64,000 nucleotides of DNA from Hirundichthys speculiger (GCA_018398805.1 JAGFBZ010002551.1:1-64000); one strand, 5' to 3'; shown: positions 46,205-58,550, counted from the first letter of the stretch. Notes: generated by a model not told the origin, from the sequence alone. Made by a program: numbers and translations.

Positions 46205-47708
46205 TTGAACGAAAGTTCAATGATACTCAGATCTATGTGTCACTGACAGCAGGAGAACATGGGCCTGTAGATTCATTGTGTCACTGCATCCAACAGATCA
46301 GTGTCTGGATGCAAAACAACAACCAACAACCATCTAAAAAACATCGCCAGAATCACAGGAATAGTGTCTAAACCATATTTAGAAAGACTAATCCATGCGT
46401 TCATCTCCACCGTGTTAGACTACTGTAACGGCCTGATCACTGGGCTCTAAACCAGCTGCTGCACGAGTCCTGACTAGAACCAGGAAATACGACCATATCA
46501 GTCCAGTCCTGAGGTCTCTGCACCGGTCCTGACTAGAACCAGGAAATACGACCATATTAGTCCAGTCCAGATGTCACTGCACTGGTCCTGACTAGAACCA
46601 GGAGATACGACCATATTAGTCCAGTCCTGAGGTCTCTGCACTGGTCCTGACTAGAACCAGGAGATACGACCATATTAGTCCAGTCCTGAGGTCTCTGCAC
46701 TGGTCCTGACTAGAACCAGGAGATACGACCATATTAGTCCAGTCCTGAGGTCTCTGCACTGGTCCTGACTAGAACCAGGAAATACGACCACATTAGTCCA
46801 GTCCAGATGTCACTGCACTGGTCCTGACTAGAACCAGGAGATACGACCGTATTAGTCCAGTCCAGATGTCACTGCACTGGTCCTGACTAGAACCAGGAGA
46901 TACGACCATATTAGTCCAGTCCTGAGGTCTCTGCACTGGTCCCGACTAGAACCAGGAAATACGACCACATTAGTCCAGTCCTGAGGTCTCTGCACTGGTC
47001 CTGACTAGAACCAGGAAATACGACCACATTAGTCCAGTCCAGATGTCACTGCACTGGTCCTGACTAGAACCAGGAAATACGACCACATTAGTCCAGTCCA
47101 GATGTCACTGCACTGGTCCTGACTAGAACCAGGAAATACGACCGTATTAGTCCAGTCCAGATGTCACTGCACTGGCTTCCTGTCCCTCAGAGAATAGACT
47201 TTAAAACAGCTCTACTTGTATAAAAGTCTCTTCATGGCCTAACCCAAAGTACATCCGGGACATGTTAGATCCATATGAACCAACCTGGACTCTGAGAACC
47301 TCAGGTAGTGGTCTCCTGCTGGTGTCCAGAGTCAGGACTAAACAAGGTGAAGCTGCATTTCAGTTTTATGCTCCTAAAATCTGGACCAGTCTTCCAGAAG
47401 ATGTGAGACAGACCTGAACTCTGACAATGTTCTGATCCAGACTCAAAACACTTCTATTTAGCTGTGCATATGACAACTAAAAGGATTTTATCTGCATTCT
47501 TCATTTTCAATTCATTTTTTAATTTGATTTATTCTTCTTTTAAATTCATTTTTAATTTAATTCATTGATGATTATTTTGTATGCTCTTATGATTTATGGA
47601 ATGACTCTATTTGCCTTCTTGTGATTTTATGCATCTGTAAAGCACTTTGAATTGCCTTGTGTACGAATTATGCTCTACAAATAAACTTTCCTTGCCCTGC
47701 CTTACATA
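46205..47708 (+). mobile_element. L2-type LINE, 5' truncated, with internal tandem expansion
   Basis: RT-derived frames occur in order: DTQIYVSLTAGEHGPVDSLC near 46220 (after the YADD box), KNIARITGIVSKPYLERLIH then AFISTVLDYCN near 46340-46425, VLTRTRKYDHIS repeated in a tandem array (46466-47176), then LHWLPVPQRIDFKTALLVYK near 47170. The 3'UTR ends GTAAAGCACTTTGAATTGCC and CTACAAATAAAC, the usual L2 tail. The upstream part of ORF2 is missing and stops/frameshifts abound. It is joined at 46179-46217 to a fragment of the CAGTGTTGTACC hAT family. Confidence 0.8.
46466..47176 (+). repeat. 59-bp minisatellite, 12 units, derived from LINE coding sequence
   Basis: The unit begins TCCTGACTAGAACCAGG and ends TCTGCACTGG or TCACTGCACTGG; starts recur every 59 bp from about 46468 to 47118. 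Two unit types (CCTGAGGTCTC and CCAGATGTCAC) are interspersed. The unit is the L2 segment encoding RVLTRTRKYDHISPVLRSLH, so the array arose by amplification within the dead LINE. Confidence 0.9.
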
Positions 47709-49938
47709 GTCTAGGTCGTCTACGTCATCTACTTCATTTACTTTGTCTACAACGTCTACTTCGTCTACTTCATCTACATCGTCTACTTCGTCTACATCGT
47801 CTACTTCGTCTACTTCTTCTACTTCGTCTACATCGTCTACTTCGTCTACTTCTTCTACTTCGTCTACATCGTCTACTTCGTCTACTTCGTCTACATCATC
47901 TACTTCATCTACTTCGTCTACGTCGTCTACATCATCTACTTCGTCTACTTCGTCTACATCATCTACTTCGTCTATTTCATCTACATCATCTACTTCGTCT
48001 ACTTCTTCTTCTTCGTCTACTTCATCTACATCATCTTCTTTGTCTACTTCATCTACTTCATCTACATTGTCTACATCATCTACTTCGTCTACATCATCTA
48101 CTTCTTCTACTTCATCTACATCGTCTACTTCATCTACATCGTCTACTTCGTCTACTTCGTCTACATCGTCTACTTCATCTACATCGTCTACTTTGTCTAC
48201 TTCGTCTACATCGTCTACTTCATCTACTTCGTTACATCGTCTACATCGTCTACTTCATCTACTTCGTCTACATCGTCTACATCGTCTACTTCATCTACTT
48301 CGTCTACTTCATCTACTTCATCTCGTTTCTCTCTACTTCTACATCATCTACTTCGTCTATTCATCTACTTCATCTACTTTGTCTACTTCGTCTACATCGT
48401 CTACTTCATCTACATCGTCTACTTCGTCTACTTCGTCTACATCGTCTACTTCATCTACTTCATCTACTTCGTCTACTTCATCTACTTCATCTACTTCGTT
48501 TACATCGTCTACATCGTCTACATCATCTACTTCGTCTACTTCGTCTACATCATCTACTTCGTCTATTTCATCTACATCATCTACTTCGTCTACTTCTTCT
48601 TCTTCGTCTACTTCATCTACATCATCTTCTTTGTCTACTTCATCTACTTCATCTACATTGTCTACATCATCTACTTCTTCTACTTCATCTACATCGTCTA
48701 CTTCATCTACATCGTCTACTTCGTCTACTTCGTCTACATCGTCTACTTCATCTACATCGTCTACTTTGTCTACTTCGTCTACATCGTCTACTTCATCTAC
48801 TTCATTTACATCATCTACATCGTCTACTTCATCTACTTCGTCTACATCGTCTACATCGTCTACTTCATCTACTTCGTCTACTTCATCTACTTCATCTACT
48901 TCGTTTACATCGTCTACATCGTCTACATCATCTACTTCGTCTACTTCTTCTACTTCGTCTACATCGTCTACTTCGTCTACTTCGTCTACATCATCTACTT
49001 CATCTACTTCGTCTACGTCGTCTACATCATCTACTTCGTCTACTTCGTCTACATCATCTACTTCGTCTATTTCATCTACATCATCTACTTCGTCTACTTC
49101 TTCTTCTTCGTCTACTTCATCTACATCATCTTCTTTGTCTACTTCATCTACTTCATCTACATTGTCTACATCATCTACTTCGTCTACATCATCTACTTCT
49201 TCTACTTCATCTACATCGTCTACTTCATCTACATCGTCTACTTCGTCTACTTCGTCTACATCGTCTACTTCATCTACTCATCTCTACTTTGTCTACTTCG
49301 TCTACATCGTCTACTTCATCTACTTCATTTTCATCTTACATCGTCTACTTCATCTACTCATCGTCTACATCGTCTACTTCATCTACTTCATCTACTTCGT
49401 CTACTACTCATCTCTACTTCATCTACTTCGTTTACATCGTCTACATCGTCTACATCATCTACTTCGTCTACTTCATCTACTTCATCTACTTTGTCTACTT
49501 CGTCTACATCGTCTACTTCATCTACATCGTCTACTTTGTCTACTTCGTCTACATCGTCTACTTCATCTACTTCATTTACATCATCTACATCGTCTACTTC
49601 ATCTACTTCATCTACTTCGTCTACATCGTCTACATCATCTATTCGTCTACATCGTCTACATCATCTACATCGTCTACATCGTCTACTTCGTCTACATCGT
49701 CTACTTCATCTACACCGTCTACTTCATCTACATCGTCTACTTTGTCTACTTCGTCTACATCGTCTACATCGTCTACATCGTCTACTTCGTCTACATCATC
49801 TACTTCGTCTACATCGTCTACATCATCTACTTCGTCTACATCGTCTACTTCGTTTACTTTGTCTACAACGTCTACTTCGTCTATTTCATCTACTTCGTCT
49901 ACTTCGTCTACATCGTCTACTTCGTTTAGGTCATGGTT
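47709..49938. repeat. 2.2-kb satellite of 9-bp units (TCTACWTCR)
   Basis: About 245 units of TCTACTTCG, TCTACATCG, TCTACTTCA and TCTACATCA with few interruptions. All three plus frames are largely open because the unit is a multiple of three with no stop (Ser-Thr-Ser, Leu-His-Arg, Val-Tyr-Ile/Phe types); the minus strand gives Asp-Glu-Val. A higher-order pattern exists: the variant TCTATTTCATCTACATCATC recurs near 47971, 48562 and 49066. The array starts directly after the L2 tail. It is not a gene. Confidence 0.95.
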
Positions 49939-51847
49939 GTCTAACTGATCTGTGAAAGGGCCGTGTGGCTGCAGGTTTTTGTTCCAACCATCCAGCTGCA
50001 CAACTGACTTGTTTTATTCAACCAACTGAACTGGTTAAGACCTTTAGTGAAGAGAATTTAGTTCGCCTTCGGTGTGATAATGAGATAAATACAAGATGCA
50101 CCATCTTTTTTCAAACAAAGCTCAGCTTCTTTTTGTCAAGAAAAAAGAATATTTTGTGTTGGATGTCTTCACTGTAGTCCCTGATCTAACTGAGTTGTCC
50201 TGCCTGATTTTACTGACTGGAGTGACTGGCTGTTTCTGTAGTTGTGTTTTTGTGTAACGTCCGCAGTCGCAGCCAAAGTACTGGTCCAAACTGTACTGAA
50301 CCAGCCCAGACTGAGCTGCATGTATGAACATGGCTAACGTTAGCTCTGCCATGACATCCACTGGAACTCTGTGAGCTAGTTTCATCTCATAGCCATCTCT
50401 GAAGGTCACTGTTGGTGTGCGACATAGTGCCACATCGTGATACATAGTTGTCACAAGAGACAGCTACCGACCCAAAGTAACCTTGGACGGTTTTAGCTGA
50501 TAGCAGGGACGGCAGGCTCGGAGAGCTAGACCAAACTTCCTAAGGACAATCAAATGTTTTTTTCAATGAAACTGAAACTCATTTCAACATGAAAATATGT
50601 CACTTTCAATGGGTTTGATTGTAGTGAAGGTGCAACCTGTGCAGATGAGCTTTGGGATGGATGAAGGAAAAATATCAGATGTTGCAGGACAGCCAAAGAA
50701 AGAGATCTCTGAGTTCTGTTTTTTAAGTAGATTACCTTCCATTGATGGAAAACATCATGTGTCTTTGGATCAACAGGATAATTCTTTAAGACTTTAGGGA
50801 AAAAAAATAGTGCAGCTCCGCTCTGAGGTCTGCGGTGGTGAAACCACAACTGCTCTAAAGATTAGAATAAATAGTGATAAACATGCCACACCCTAGTCAA
50901 TTGAATAAGTACATTACTTAATGGTCTAAAATGGGGTTTCCCCGGGGGGGGGTTCTGAACCTTTAGGGGGGCGCTCAGGCACAAATGAAGGGCGCCACGC
51001 CTTGAGAACTCAATTTTTCCATCTTCCATAGTTTTTTCTTCTTTTTTTCTCGTTGCCAGGCCTTGTCAGTAGCCTACTCCGAAAACGATCGTTTAAAATG
51101 TTTGAGGCGCATTAATTGACGCCGAGTGGTTCCAGGTTTTGATTGGTTAATTCACCGATGTTCACGTGAAGTGTGCATGATGTCGTTGGCATCTTCAATT
51201 AGCCCACCCATGAAACAGATTTACAACAAATTCTGCTGTGGTGGTATTTTTTTCTCAGTTTCAAGAATTTTATTTATAAATGTTGTGATGAATTCAAAAA
51301 GCATGAAAGGCGGTGCAGCCTTTCTCTCTGTAGAAAGATCAATTTGATTTCAATTCAATCTCGCAGTTCAATCTCAGAAATTCAGCCTCACAGTCCAGAA
51401 GATCAACTGGAGAGGTTTTGGTCCCAGTGCAACTAAAGTATTATAATATTATTTCCATGTTATTTCCATTTCCACAAATTAAGATCCATGCTTACACACG
51501 CACACACATTTTTCTTTTTTTTCTTTGCAACTTTGCAGCAGAAATAAACATATTTACAACCTGGTATAAAAAACTGTTTTGATTTCTCATCAATGACAAC
51601 TGCAGGAGAGTGAATTTCTTTGTACCGCAGAAGGTAGAATTATATGAGACAACAAATGTGTATATAATTAGGGGCACTGTTACAGGCTGTGGGTTGAGCT
51701 GGAAATTTCCAAAAAGGAAACTTAGCTAAACTTTATTTGTTTTAGTTCCAACAAATTGGGGGACACTTCTGTTCCCCTCCCAATATACTGGACCATTCTA
51801 CAGTAAATGCAACAATGAAGCTCCTCTCCTTGGCATTTAGACATTTC
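49939..51847. other. stretch without recognised gene
   Basis: GTGGCTGCAGGTTTTTGTTCCAACC near 49965 is a phrase common in fish dispersed repeats. GGGGGGCGCTCAGG near 50968 resembles a hAT end. No exon recognised. Confidence 0.4.
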
Positions 51848-52290
51848 TTCCTTATCTTTACTGCCATTTAAACTCTGCCATGTTATTTCAATGGGTTTGG
51901 AACCTCTGAACATAGTGGAAGTGTAAATTCTGTTTGAATAATATAGCAGCTGATGTGTGGATATACTGATGATACTTTTTATTTGTGACAAAACCCCTAA
52001 TAACACTGACTCTGAATATGAATGTGTTATTTCAGCCCAGAGGTGTTAGAGTCTGCCCCCTTATGTCTCACTGAATTCTCTTCATTGTAACAAACCGTGT
52101 GAAGAATCCTAAACACTAATCTGTACATAAACGGTCACATGTGTTTGACTCACATGACTTAACTTGCTGCGGTAAAGTAACTCAATCACAGAGGAGGCAC
52201 CTTCATGTCTGCCCACTCACAATATAGCTTTTTTTTTATTTTTTTAACATAGACGCAATTTCTGCAGTTAATGAAATCTCTGTGACATGC
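51848..52290 (+). repeat. family B dispersed repeat, copy 2
   Basis: Collinear with 45420-46175 but shorter, lacking the hairpin and about 250 bp near the right end. Sequence identity is high in the first 350 bp. Confidence 0.75.
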
Positions 52291-52487
52291 TTTAGTGAAA
52301 ACACCAAAGGAATACAGTACAGCAGCTTTCTTTTTACCCCATGGTTTTAAACTGCCTGTTCATAGCAGCTGGTATAAGATGGTGGAGTCAACATATTGAG
52401 TCTACGTCACCCTCTCAAATGCATCATGATGTGAAGTTGGATGTAAGTAAAGATGGGAAGGCTGGCAGACAAGTCCTACATGGAACA

Positions 52488-53150
52488 GAAAGTCCAGTCC
52501 TCCATTATAAACCAAATTCCATTCTGTGGCCCGTTTTTTTCATTTCGTATTTTTGATCCAAGTCTAAAATTGAAATATATATATATAAAAAAACAGCGTT
52601 AGCTTGTGTATTAGTGTGTGTTCAGTGTTAGATTTAAAAACGAAAAACTTAATAAAATGTCACTTTTTAATTTTTAACATTTTTGATTGATAATTGAAAA
52701 TGGAAAGAATGAATGATACACTGATTGATAAAGTTACTGAACTTTAACATGGACATTTTCATTTTAAAGTTCTCCCAGACGGAGGATTCAACAGAAACAA
52801 GGTTATTTGTAACAACTGACAAGTTGAACTCCCCGTTAAAAGTTTCTGCTGTTACCTCAGAAATAACCTGTTTTAATGTTCTGATTGTGCTGTGCAATCA
52901 TTTTGTTGGATTTTGTTTGTAGACTTTTTTTTATTTTTAATAAAAACAGGATGACATTAATGCCATGGCAGTGGCAATAAGCTTTATTTTATTTTACATT
53001 TTTTAAGATGAGATTTAGACTAAATATGTGTTACTGACAAGTGCTGATGTTAAAAGTGTTTGAACAACAAATGTTATGGCACTTTAGTTCATATGGGAGC
53101 AGAACATTTCAATAAAAGTGCATTTTACACTACTTTTGAATTCATTATTT
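52488..53150 (+). mobile_element. hAT element, GGGCTGGGCAA family, copy 3
   Basis: Closely matches 33985-34600 from GAAAGTCCAGTCCTCC to GTGCATTTTACACTACTTTT. The right terminus is replaced by the TA microsatellite, so no inverted end remains. Confidence 0.65.
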
Positions 53151-53520
<370 letters not shown>

Positions 53521-53699
53521 TATTTTTTTTTCACGGTCACGGTATGCGTTTTTATATATGTGTATTTTGAATTGAAAAGTGAAACATATATTTTTACGTT
53601 AAAAAAAAAAAAATCCTCCCTTCTGCTTTAAAAGGAACTTATTCTGCAGTCACGTTTAAAGAGGAGGTAAAAGAAAAGGATTAAAAAAAAAAAGAGAGA

Positions 53700-54259
53700 T
53701 TGGGATATCCCGGCTGTGTCCGATAATGGACGCCGTGACGTGGGAGAGAGCGAGTCCCTCTGTTTACTGTGCGCTGGCCCTTTAAGACGGAGCCGTGTTT
53801 CCATTGGCGGGGTGACGTCAGAGCAGCGGAGGGCTCCAGCCTATCCTCTCTGAACCGTTGAAGGCTATGGTCCTGGAAAAGCGTCCTGCTTTAGGAGGGA
53901 GAGTTTTACACTGCTCAAAAGGTAGGGAAACAGTCGTCGCTGAAATGAACCGAGCGCTCGCCGTGGATTGAAAACGGAAACTTTAACGATGGCCCTGAAC
54001 AGGAAAAAGTAGCGCGAGAGGCAGCACGCGAACCCCCCCCCGCCCCCGCCACCAACGGACCTTCTCTCTCTGATAGATGCACGGCCACCGCTGAAGAAAA
54101 AAATATGCTCCAGCCGAGCCGCCTCAACCCCGGCTTGAGTGGCAGATTCCCCGCGTTTTAACCACTTTCTACCCCCCTCCCTCCCTCCCTCGTCCTCCGG
54201 CCTCTCCTCCGCTGTTACCTTCAGAGTTACCTTCAAAGACCCACCTGCGAGGCAGAATC
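53700..54259 (+). promoter_or_regulatory. INPP5A: INPP5A promoter and 5'UTR, CpG-rich
   Basis: GC- and CpG-rich sequence rises abruptly after the AT microsatellite and leads into the INPP5A start codon. It has an inverted CCAAT box (ATTGG, 53803-53807), an overlapping GC box (GGCGGGG, 53806-53812), a perfect CRE (TGACGTCA, 53813-53820) and an upstream half-CRE (TGACG, 53736-53740). No TATA box stands at a convincing distance, which fits a broad CpG-island promoter. The transcription start cannot be fixed from sequence alone; it probably lies downstream of the CRE. Confidence 0.7.
53813..53820. promoter_or_regulatory. consensus cAMP response element
   Basis: Perfect palindrome TGACGTCA, 6 bp after an inverted CCAAT box. 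This pairing is common in CREB/ATF-NF-Y promoters. Occupancy is inferred, not shown. Confidence 0.6.
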
Positions 54260-54337
54260 ATGGCAGGGAAGCTGACAGCCGCGCAGGGCGCAGGAATACT
54301 GCTGGTCACAGCCAACGTTGGATCCCTGTTCGAGGAT
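54260..54337 (+). CDS. INPP5A: inositol polyphosphate-5-phosphatase A, coding exon 1
   Basis: The exon encodes 26 residues, MAGKLTAAQGAGILLVTANV then GSLFED, and ends in phase 0 before a consensus donor GTGAGT (54338). This matches the N-terminus of vertebrate INPP5A, whose first exon also begins MAGK and contains LLVTANVGSLF. The start codon has A at -3 and G at +4. INPP5A is the type I 5-phosphatase: it removes the 5-phosphate of Ins(1,4,5)P3 and Ins(1,3,4,5)P4, ending calcium release, and sits at the plasma membrane through a C-terminal lipid anchor. Only the beginning of its catalytic fold is here; the remaining exons lie beyond this window. A 90-codon frame overlapping in another phase (54139-54411) is a shadow. 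Confidence 0.93.
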
Positions 54338-54961
54338 GTGAGTTAACAGTCTGTCTCTGTGCCGGGACTTTTTTATTTATAATGTTTGTTTTTTCACACA
54401 GTCAGGTTTAATCTCAGGTGGTCACGACTCAGGTGTTTGTGTTCTGAACAGCAACTGGACCGTTATGTCAGTGAGAAAACACACCTCATACCTGTCTCTT
54501 CACGTGCATGCAGAGACACAGGTGTGACAGGTGTCTTTCATGTCCTGTCTGCTTCAGGTGAATGACAGGTGGACAGATGCTGCAACTTTCAGGTGATCAG
54601 GGATGCAGTTTATCTCTAAAGAGGACATTCCCCTGTTTGAAAGGCTTGTTGGTGTTTTTTTTTTTCCACACACCATCTACTTAATGAAACTGGACTGGAA
54701 ACACTGGTGGTGCATCTGGAAATGAAGCTCACCAGTCCTTCCATTCCCTCCTTCAGCTTTGCAAAAAATGCTGCAGGCTGATTCTTGTGAGGTTATAATG
54801 AAACTGTCTTCCAAAGATGATAATTCATCAATAGTAACTAAATTTTCTTTAAAGAAATAAATAAAAAAAAAGGGCACTGTAGGAGTCAATTTTTTTTTTT
54901 TCACATCATCATTTCAGAATAATTTAAGCAAAAATCCCAGTTAATTCTCGATACTAAAATA

Positions 54962-55319
54962 CAGTCATGGAAAAAAATGATTAGACCACCCTTGTTTTCT
55001 TCAGTTTCTTGTTCATTTTAATGCCTGGTACAACTAAAGGTACATTTGTTTGGACAAACATAATGATTGCTCATAAGAGTTTTAATTTAAGAGCTGATAT
55101 CTTACCATTTTCCATTGTTTTCTTGATTATAACCTAAATCACTTAAGTTTTTACATCAATAGCTATGGCGTTGTACTGCCAAAAACACTGCTTTTATGCA
55201 TTCAGTGTTTCTTTTCTGTCTGTTTTAGTCACATGATGACGTTTTTAGTGGTACCAGGTAATAAAATGAACAAAAAAGTGAAGAAAAAATGGTTGGTCTA
55301 ATAATTTTTTCCATGACTG
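54962..55319. mobile_element. Tc1-type MITE (CAGTCATGGAAAAAA), copy 1
   Basis: 358 bp. Ends CAGTCATGGAAAAAAATGAT and ATAATTTTTTCCATGACTG are near-perfect inverted repeats, bounded by TA on both sides (54960-54961 and 55320-55321). No coding capacity. Second copy at 61504-61864. Confidence 0.9.
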
Positions 55320-55330
55320 TACATCTGGAT

Positions 55331-56192
55331 TAGGGCTGTAGCGATACACTGATCTCGCGATACGATACGACACACGATATTCGGCTCACAATACGATATA
55401 TATCGATATTCATCTTACAATACATCTACGTAATTTTCAGAAAGATTTCATTTATTTTTTTAAAATTTTCTTTATTATTGTCATTCTCACACATTACATT
55501 ACACAGCTGGTATTGAATTCTTGATTTTACAATTATTGTCAAGAAGAGAGGAAAACATCAGCATATCAGAGAGTAGTCATTGACATATAGTTGTGTAATG
55601 TTAAAAAAAACCAAAACATGCATACATTTAGGTTATATTTTTAAGAAAAAAACAAACAAACCAACAAAACTAACCTTAAGACAAACAAGAAAAAGGAACT
55701 GTAAAGAATCGAAACGGGATGTATGGGATTATAACAGCGACTACAATCAGTCGTAGGGAGAGCAAACGACAAAATTATAAGAGTTTTGAAATACAACACA
55801 TACAAATATGTACGTATAAAGCACATAAGAGCTGGCAGTCCTTCAGACCAACAGTAATAATAATAAGGAGAGTCATATAGTCATTTAGTTTCTGTTTCTG
55901 AAATATTTTAAAGGGACAAAGTGATTTTGGTGACATCTTGTGAGTGTTCCAATGACTTTGTTTGAATTAATTGAACTGAAAGCATCAATTACACATTATA
56001 TGGCTGACAGGCAGCTTGTAAATGCTGGACAAAATGAATAAAAGGTGTGTTCATTTATTTAAACAGTGCAAATTGTTGCTTGCAAGCTTTTAAAGGTGGG
56101 ACACGGGGGTTTAGAAAGAAGCTTAGAATATCGATACTCGATAAAATATCGATATATATATATCAAAGAATTGATAAAATCGTTCGGCTCTA
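55331..56192 (+). mobile_element. hAT MITE, TAGGGCTG family, complete copy
   Basis: 862 bp. Ends TAGGGCTGTAGCGATAC and CGTTCGGCTCTA; flanking 8-mers ATCTGGAT (55323-55330) and ACCTGGAT (56193-56200) match 7 of 8. ATCGATAT motifs are dense near both ends. A reverse, truncated copy is at 59706-60088. Confidence 0.85.
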
Positions 56193-56976
56193 ACCTGGAT
56201 ACATTATGGCAAAATTTTATAAACGTTATCAAAAGTCCCTTTTATATCAACGTTGTTGAACTAAGTATTTCGCAGTCGTGTAAAAATGTGTATGCTTATG
56301 GTTAAAAAGAAATAGAATTTATTGAAAATAAATTTTTTTCCCGTTACCGTAATGTTTATTTAAAAAAAAAAGTGCACCGTTCACATTAAATTGACGAGCA
56401 GTCCCATGATGCATCGCTTTAGACAGAAGCTTCAAAGGAGCTGCCATTCATATCCTGATATTTTTGTTTCTCATGACCACAAACTGTAACGGGTCATAAT
56501 GACACAATGACATCAGGAATATATCAGTCCTATCAGGAGCCAGTGATCGATCTGAGATAAATGAATCAATAAATAACTATGTCACATGTAAGAAGGAGGG
56601 ATCAATCGCTCAGCTAATGGCTTATGTGTCAGCTAACGTGGCAGGGTCTTAGGGGTCTTTGGGACTGTTGGGTTAGGGTCATGATTTAAGTTTGATCAGG
56701 TCCATGACATCATCACCAGGAGGGCCGTTACAAAAGTTCAACTATATGATCTGAGTCCAGACCACATCTTTTTTTTTTTCTCAAAAATACCGCAGCGATA
56801 CGGTAGAAAAGCTCCCGTTTTAGCCACGTTTTCGTGACTCGGTTCACAGCAGCTGGTTTTATGACGCCCGTGACGTGTGCACGCAGATAAAGGTGCCTGG
56901 ATAGTCGTCACGGTACCCTGCTAATGTGTGTGTTACCTTTTCGCTTAATTAAAAAAAAAAAAAAAAACAGCGCCAG

Positions 56977-57595
56977 TAGTGCTGGGCGATATGACGATAC
57001 ATATCGTGGGGACGATATAAAAGTGTGTATCGTGCCATTTCTCTTCTATGGTTTTTATCGTTTCTATCGTTTCTAACCTAATTTTATCAATTATTACAGC
57101 AAATATGTAATTAAATAACCTGCAACGATAAATTTGATAGAATCATATCTACTTCTACAAAGTAGCCTTTTATGTTTGCACTTTTATTCATGGTTAATGC
57201 CTTAAACAGAGTTCTCTTCAACCCTGATGTTTACTTTAGACACTTTATATTGGTTTGCAAACTTTGCACTACAAGGTTACAGATTTCAGAAAGTTGAAAA
57301 ATAATTTGTGTTTATTTTTTATAGCTGAACTTCAGTGCAAAAATGTGTTTTTCCTCTCAGAAACTGTTGTGCACTTTAAAAAAATGTGAAAGCTACTGTA
57401 CCTCTGCACTAAAATGTATGTTTGTGACAATTCAGCTAAATGTCCTTTCAAAATAAAGTTGAAAAGTAAACAATGAAATTTTTGTCAAACTTTTCAGAGA
57501 ATAACTGAAAACATACTTTATTATGGTATATCGTGATATATATCGTTATCGTGATATAAAATAGTCCATATCGTGATATATGATTTTTTTCCATA
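56977..57595 (+). mobile_element. hAT MITE with perfect 8-bp target duplication
   Basis: 619 bp. It starts TAGTGCTGGGCGATATGACG and ends TGATTTTTTTCCATA; AGCGCCAG is duplicated exactly (56969-56976 and 57596-57603). Terminal repeats are weak, but ATCGTGATAT motifs are mirrored. Non-coding. Confidence 0.8.
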
Positions 57596-57603
57596 AGCGC
57601 CAG

Positions 57604-58500
57604 CTTTAACAGTTTGGCATATTTACAGCAAAAAGCTCATCAATCGTATCTGAGCGGTATTGATCCGAGGTCACGCCACCCCGCCTCTCGTTTGCAGACT
57701 CATCAACGTCCTGTTTTTTCGTTATCGCTCGCCAGATCTTCAGTTTCGGGTGAAGCCGCGTGGTCGCTCGTGCAGCAGAAAGCGGAGTCACGCTTCGCGG
57801 CGTGAAAGCGTGTGCGCTCTCTTAAGGTGTGTCGGCGCGAGCGGCTGTTTGAGCTCAAAGGTCGTTATCGTGCGGTTGCATCTTAGCTCCGCCTCTGCGG
57901 CGCCGTCGCCCGGTCAGCTGACGGCTCCGAACGAAGGTGAGGAGAGCAACTGTGATAAGGCCTTCAAATCCCAGCGCCTGGTGTCACCCCCCCCCCCCCC
58001 CCCCCCCCCAGTGTTATGTCATCCAGTCCTCCCCCCACTCCCCCCCCCCCCATGTGAAGTGTTGATCTCAAACATGAGGGAAGAGCCTCCTCCCTCGCTG
58101 GAGTAAGACTATAAATAGCCCGTCTTTCACAAGCCGGCCTGCTCTGGGTGTCTTCTGTTTTCTTTTTTTTTTTTTTTCTTTCCCGCCGCTGTCCATCATC
58201 GCACCGAGCCAAAATGCACATCTGAGCACGTTTCCTGCCGCGAGTGGGTGAGCCGGTCAAACATACGGCGCTCTGAAGTCTCCTTTAGTGATGAACATGT
58301 GGGTTGAATGAAGTCTTTGTGGAGAGCTTTTAAAAGCTGTTTCCATTATTAGATCCGTTACGTGCCGAGCGTGAAGCGGCGCGGCGTGACCCTGATTCTC
58401 CAGGATGCAGTGGGAAACGTGTCGGGGCTGATAAACTGGGATAAACGCGGCGTGATCCCGCCACGCAGCTACGCCTTCGTCTCCAGATGCCCCCCTTTAT
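57604..58500 (+). promoter_or_regulatory. GC-rich intronic patch with TATA box, possible alternative promoter
   Basis: After the hAT element the sequence becomes CpG-rich. TATAAATA stands at 58110-58117; about 30 bp downstream, near 58141, a start site could lie. A GTGGGTGAGC donor-like site follows near 58243. Further on, TTTCCATTATTAG precedes an open frame (58352-58498). A 23-nt C run lies at 57987-58009. Whether it drives transcription is unknown; the local plus frame of 148 residues at 57660-58106 is probably compositional. Confidence 0.35.
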
Positions 58501-58550
58501 GACTCTAATTACCTGGCTGACAGGTGTCATGACCCTCACAAACTGGGAAG

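Noticed and set aside
47657..49948. 763-codon and 728-codon open frames on the plus strand
   Set aside because: They are readings of the 9-bp satellite, whose unit length is a multiple of three and contains no stop. Composition is only Leu/His/Arg, Ser/Thr or Val/Tyr/Ile/Phe depending on frame.
49639..50001. Minus-strand frame rich in Asp-Glu-Val, resembling repeated caspase sites
   Set aside because: Simple complement of the same satellite; the motif is a by-product of GACGAAGTAGAT repeats.
54139..54411. 90-codon plus-strand frame overlapping INPP5A exon 1
   Set aside because: It is out of phase with the homologous INPP5A start and reads through the splice donor.
57660..58106. 148-codon plus-strand frame with poly-proline
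   Set aside because: GC-rich sequence with a 23-nt C run gives long open frames by composition. No recognised domain.
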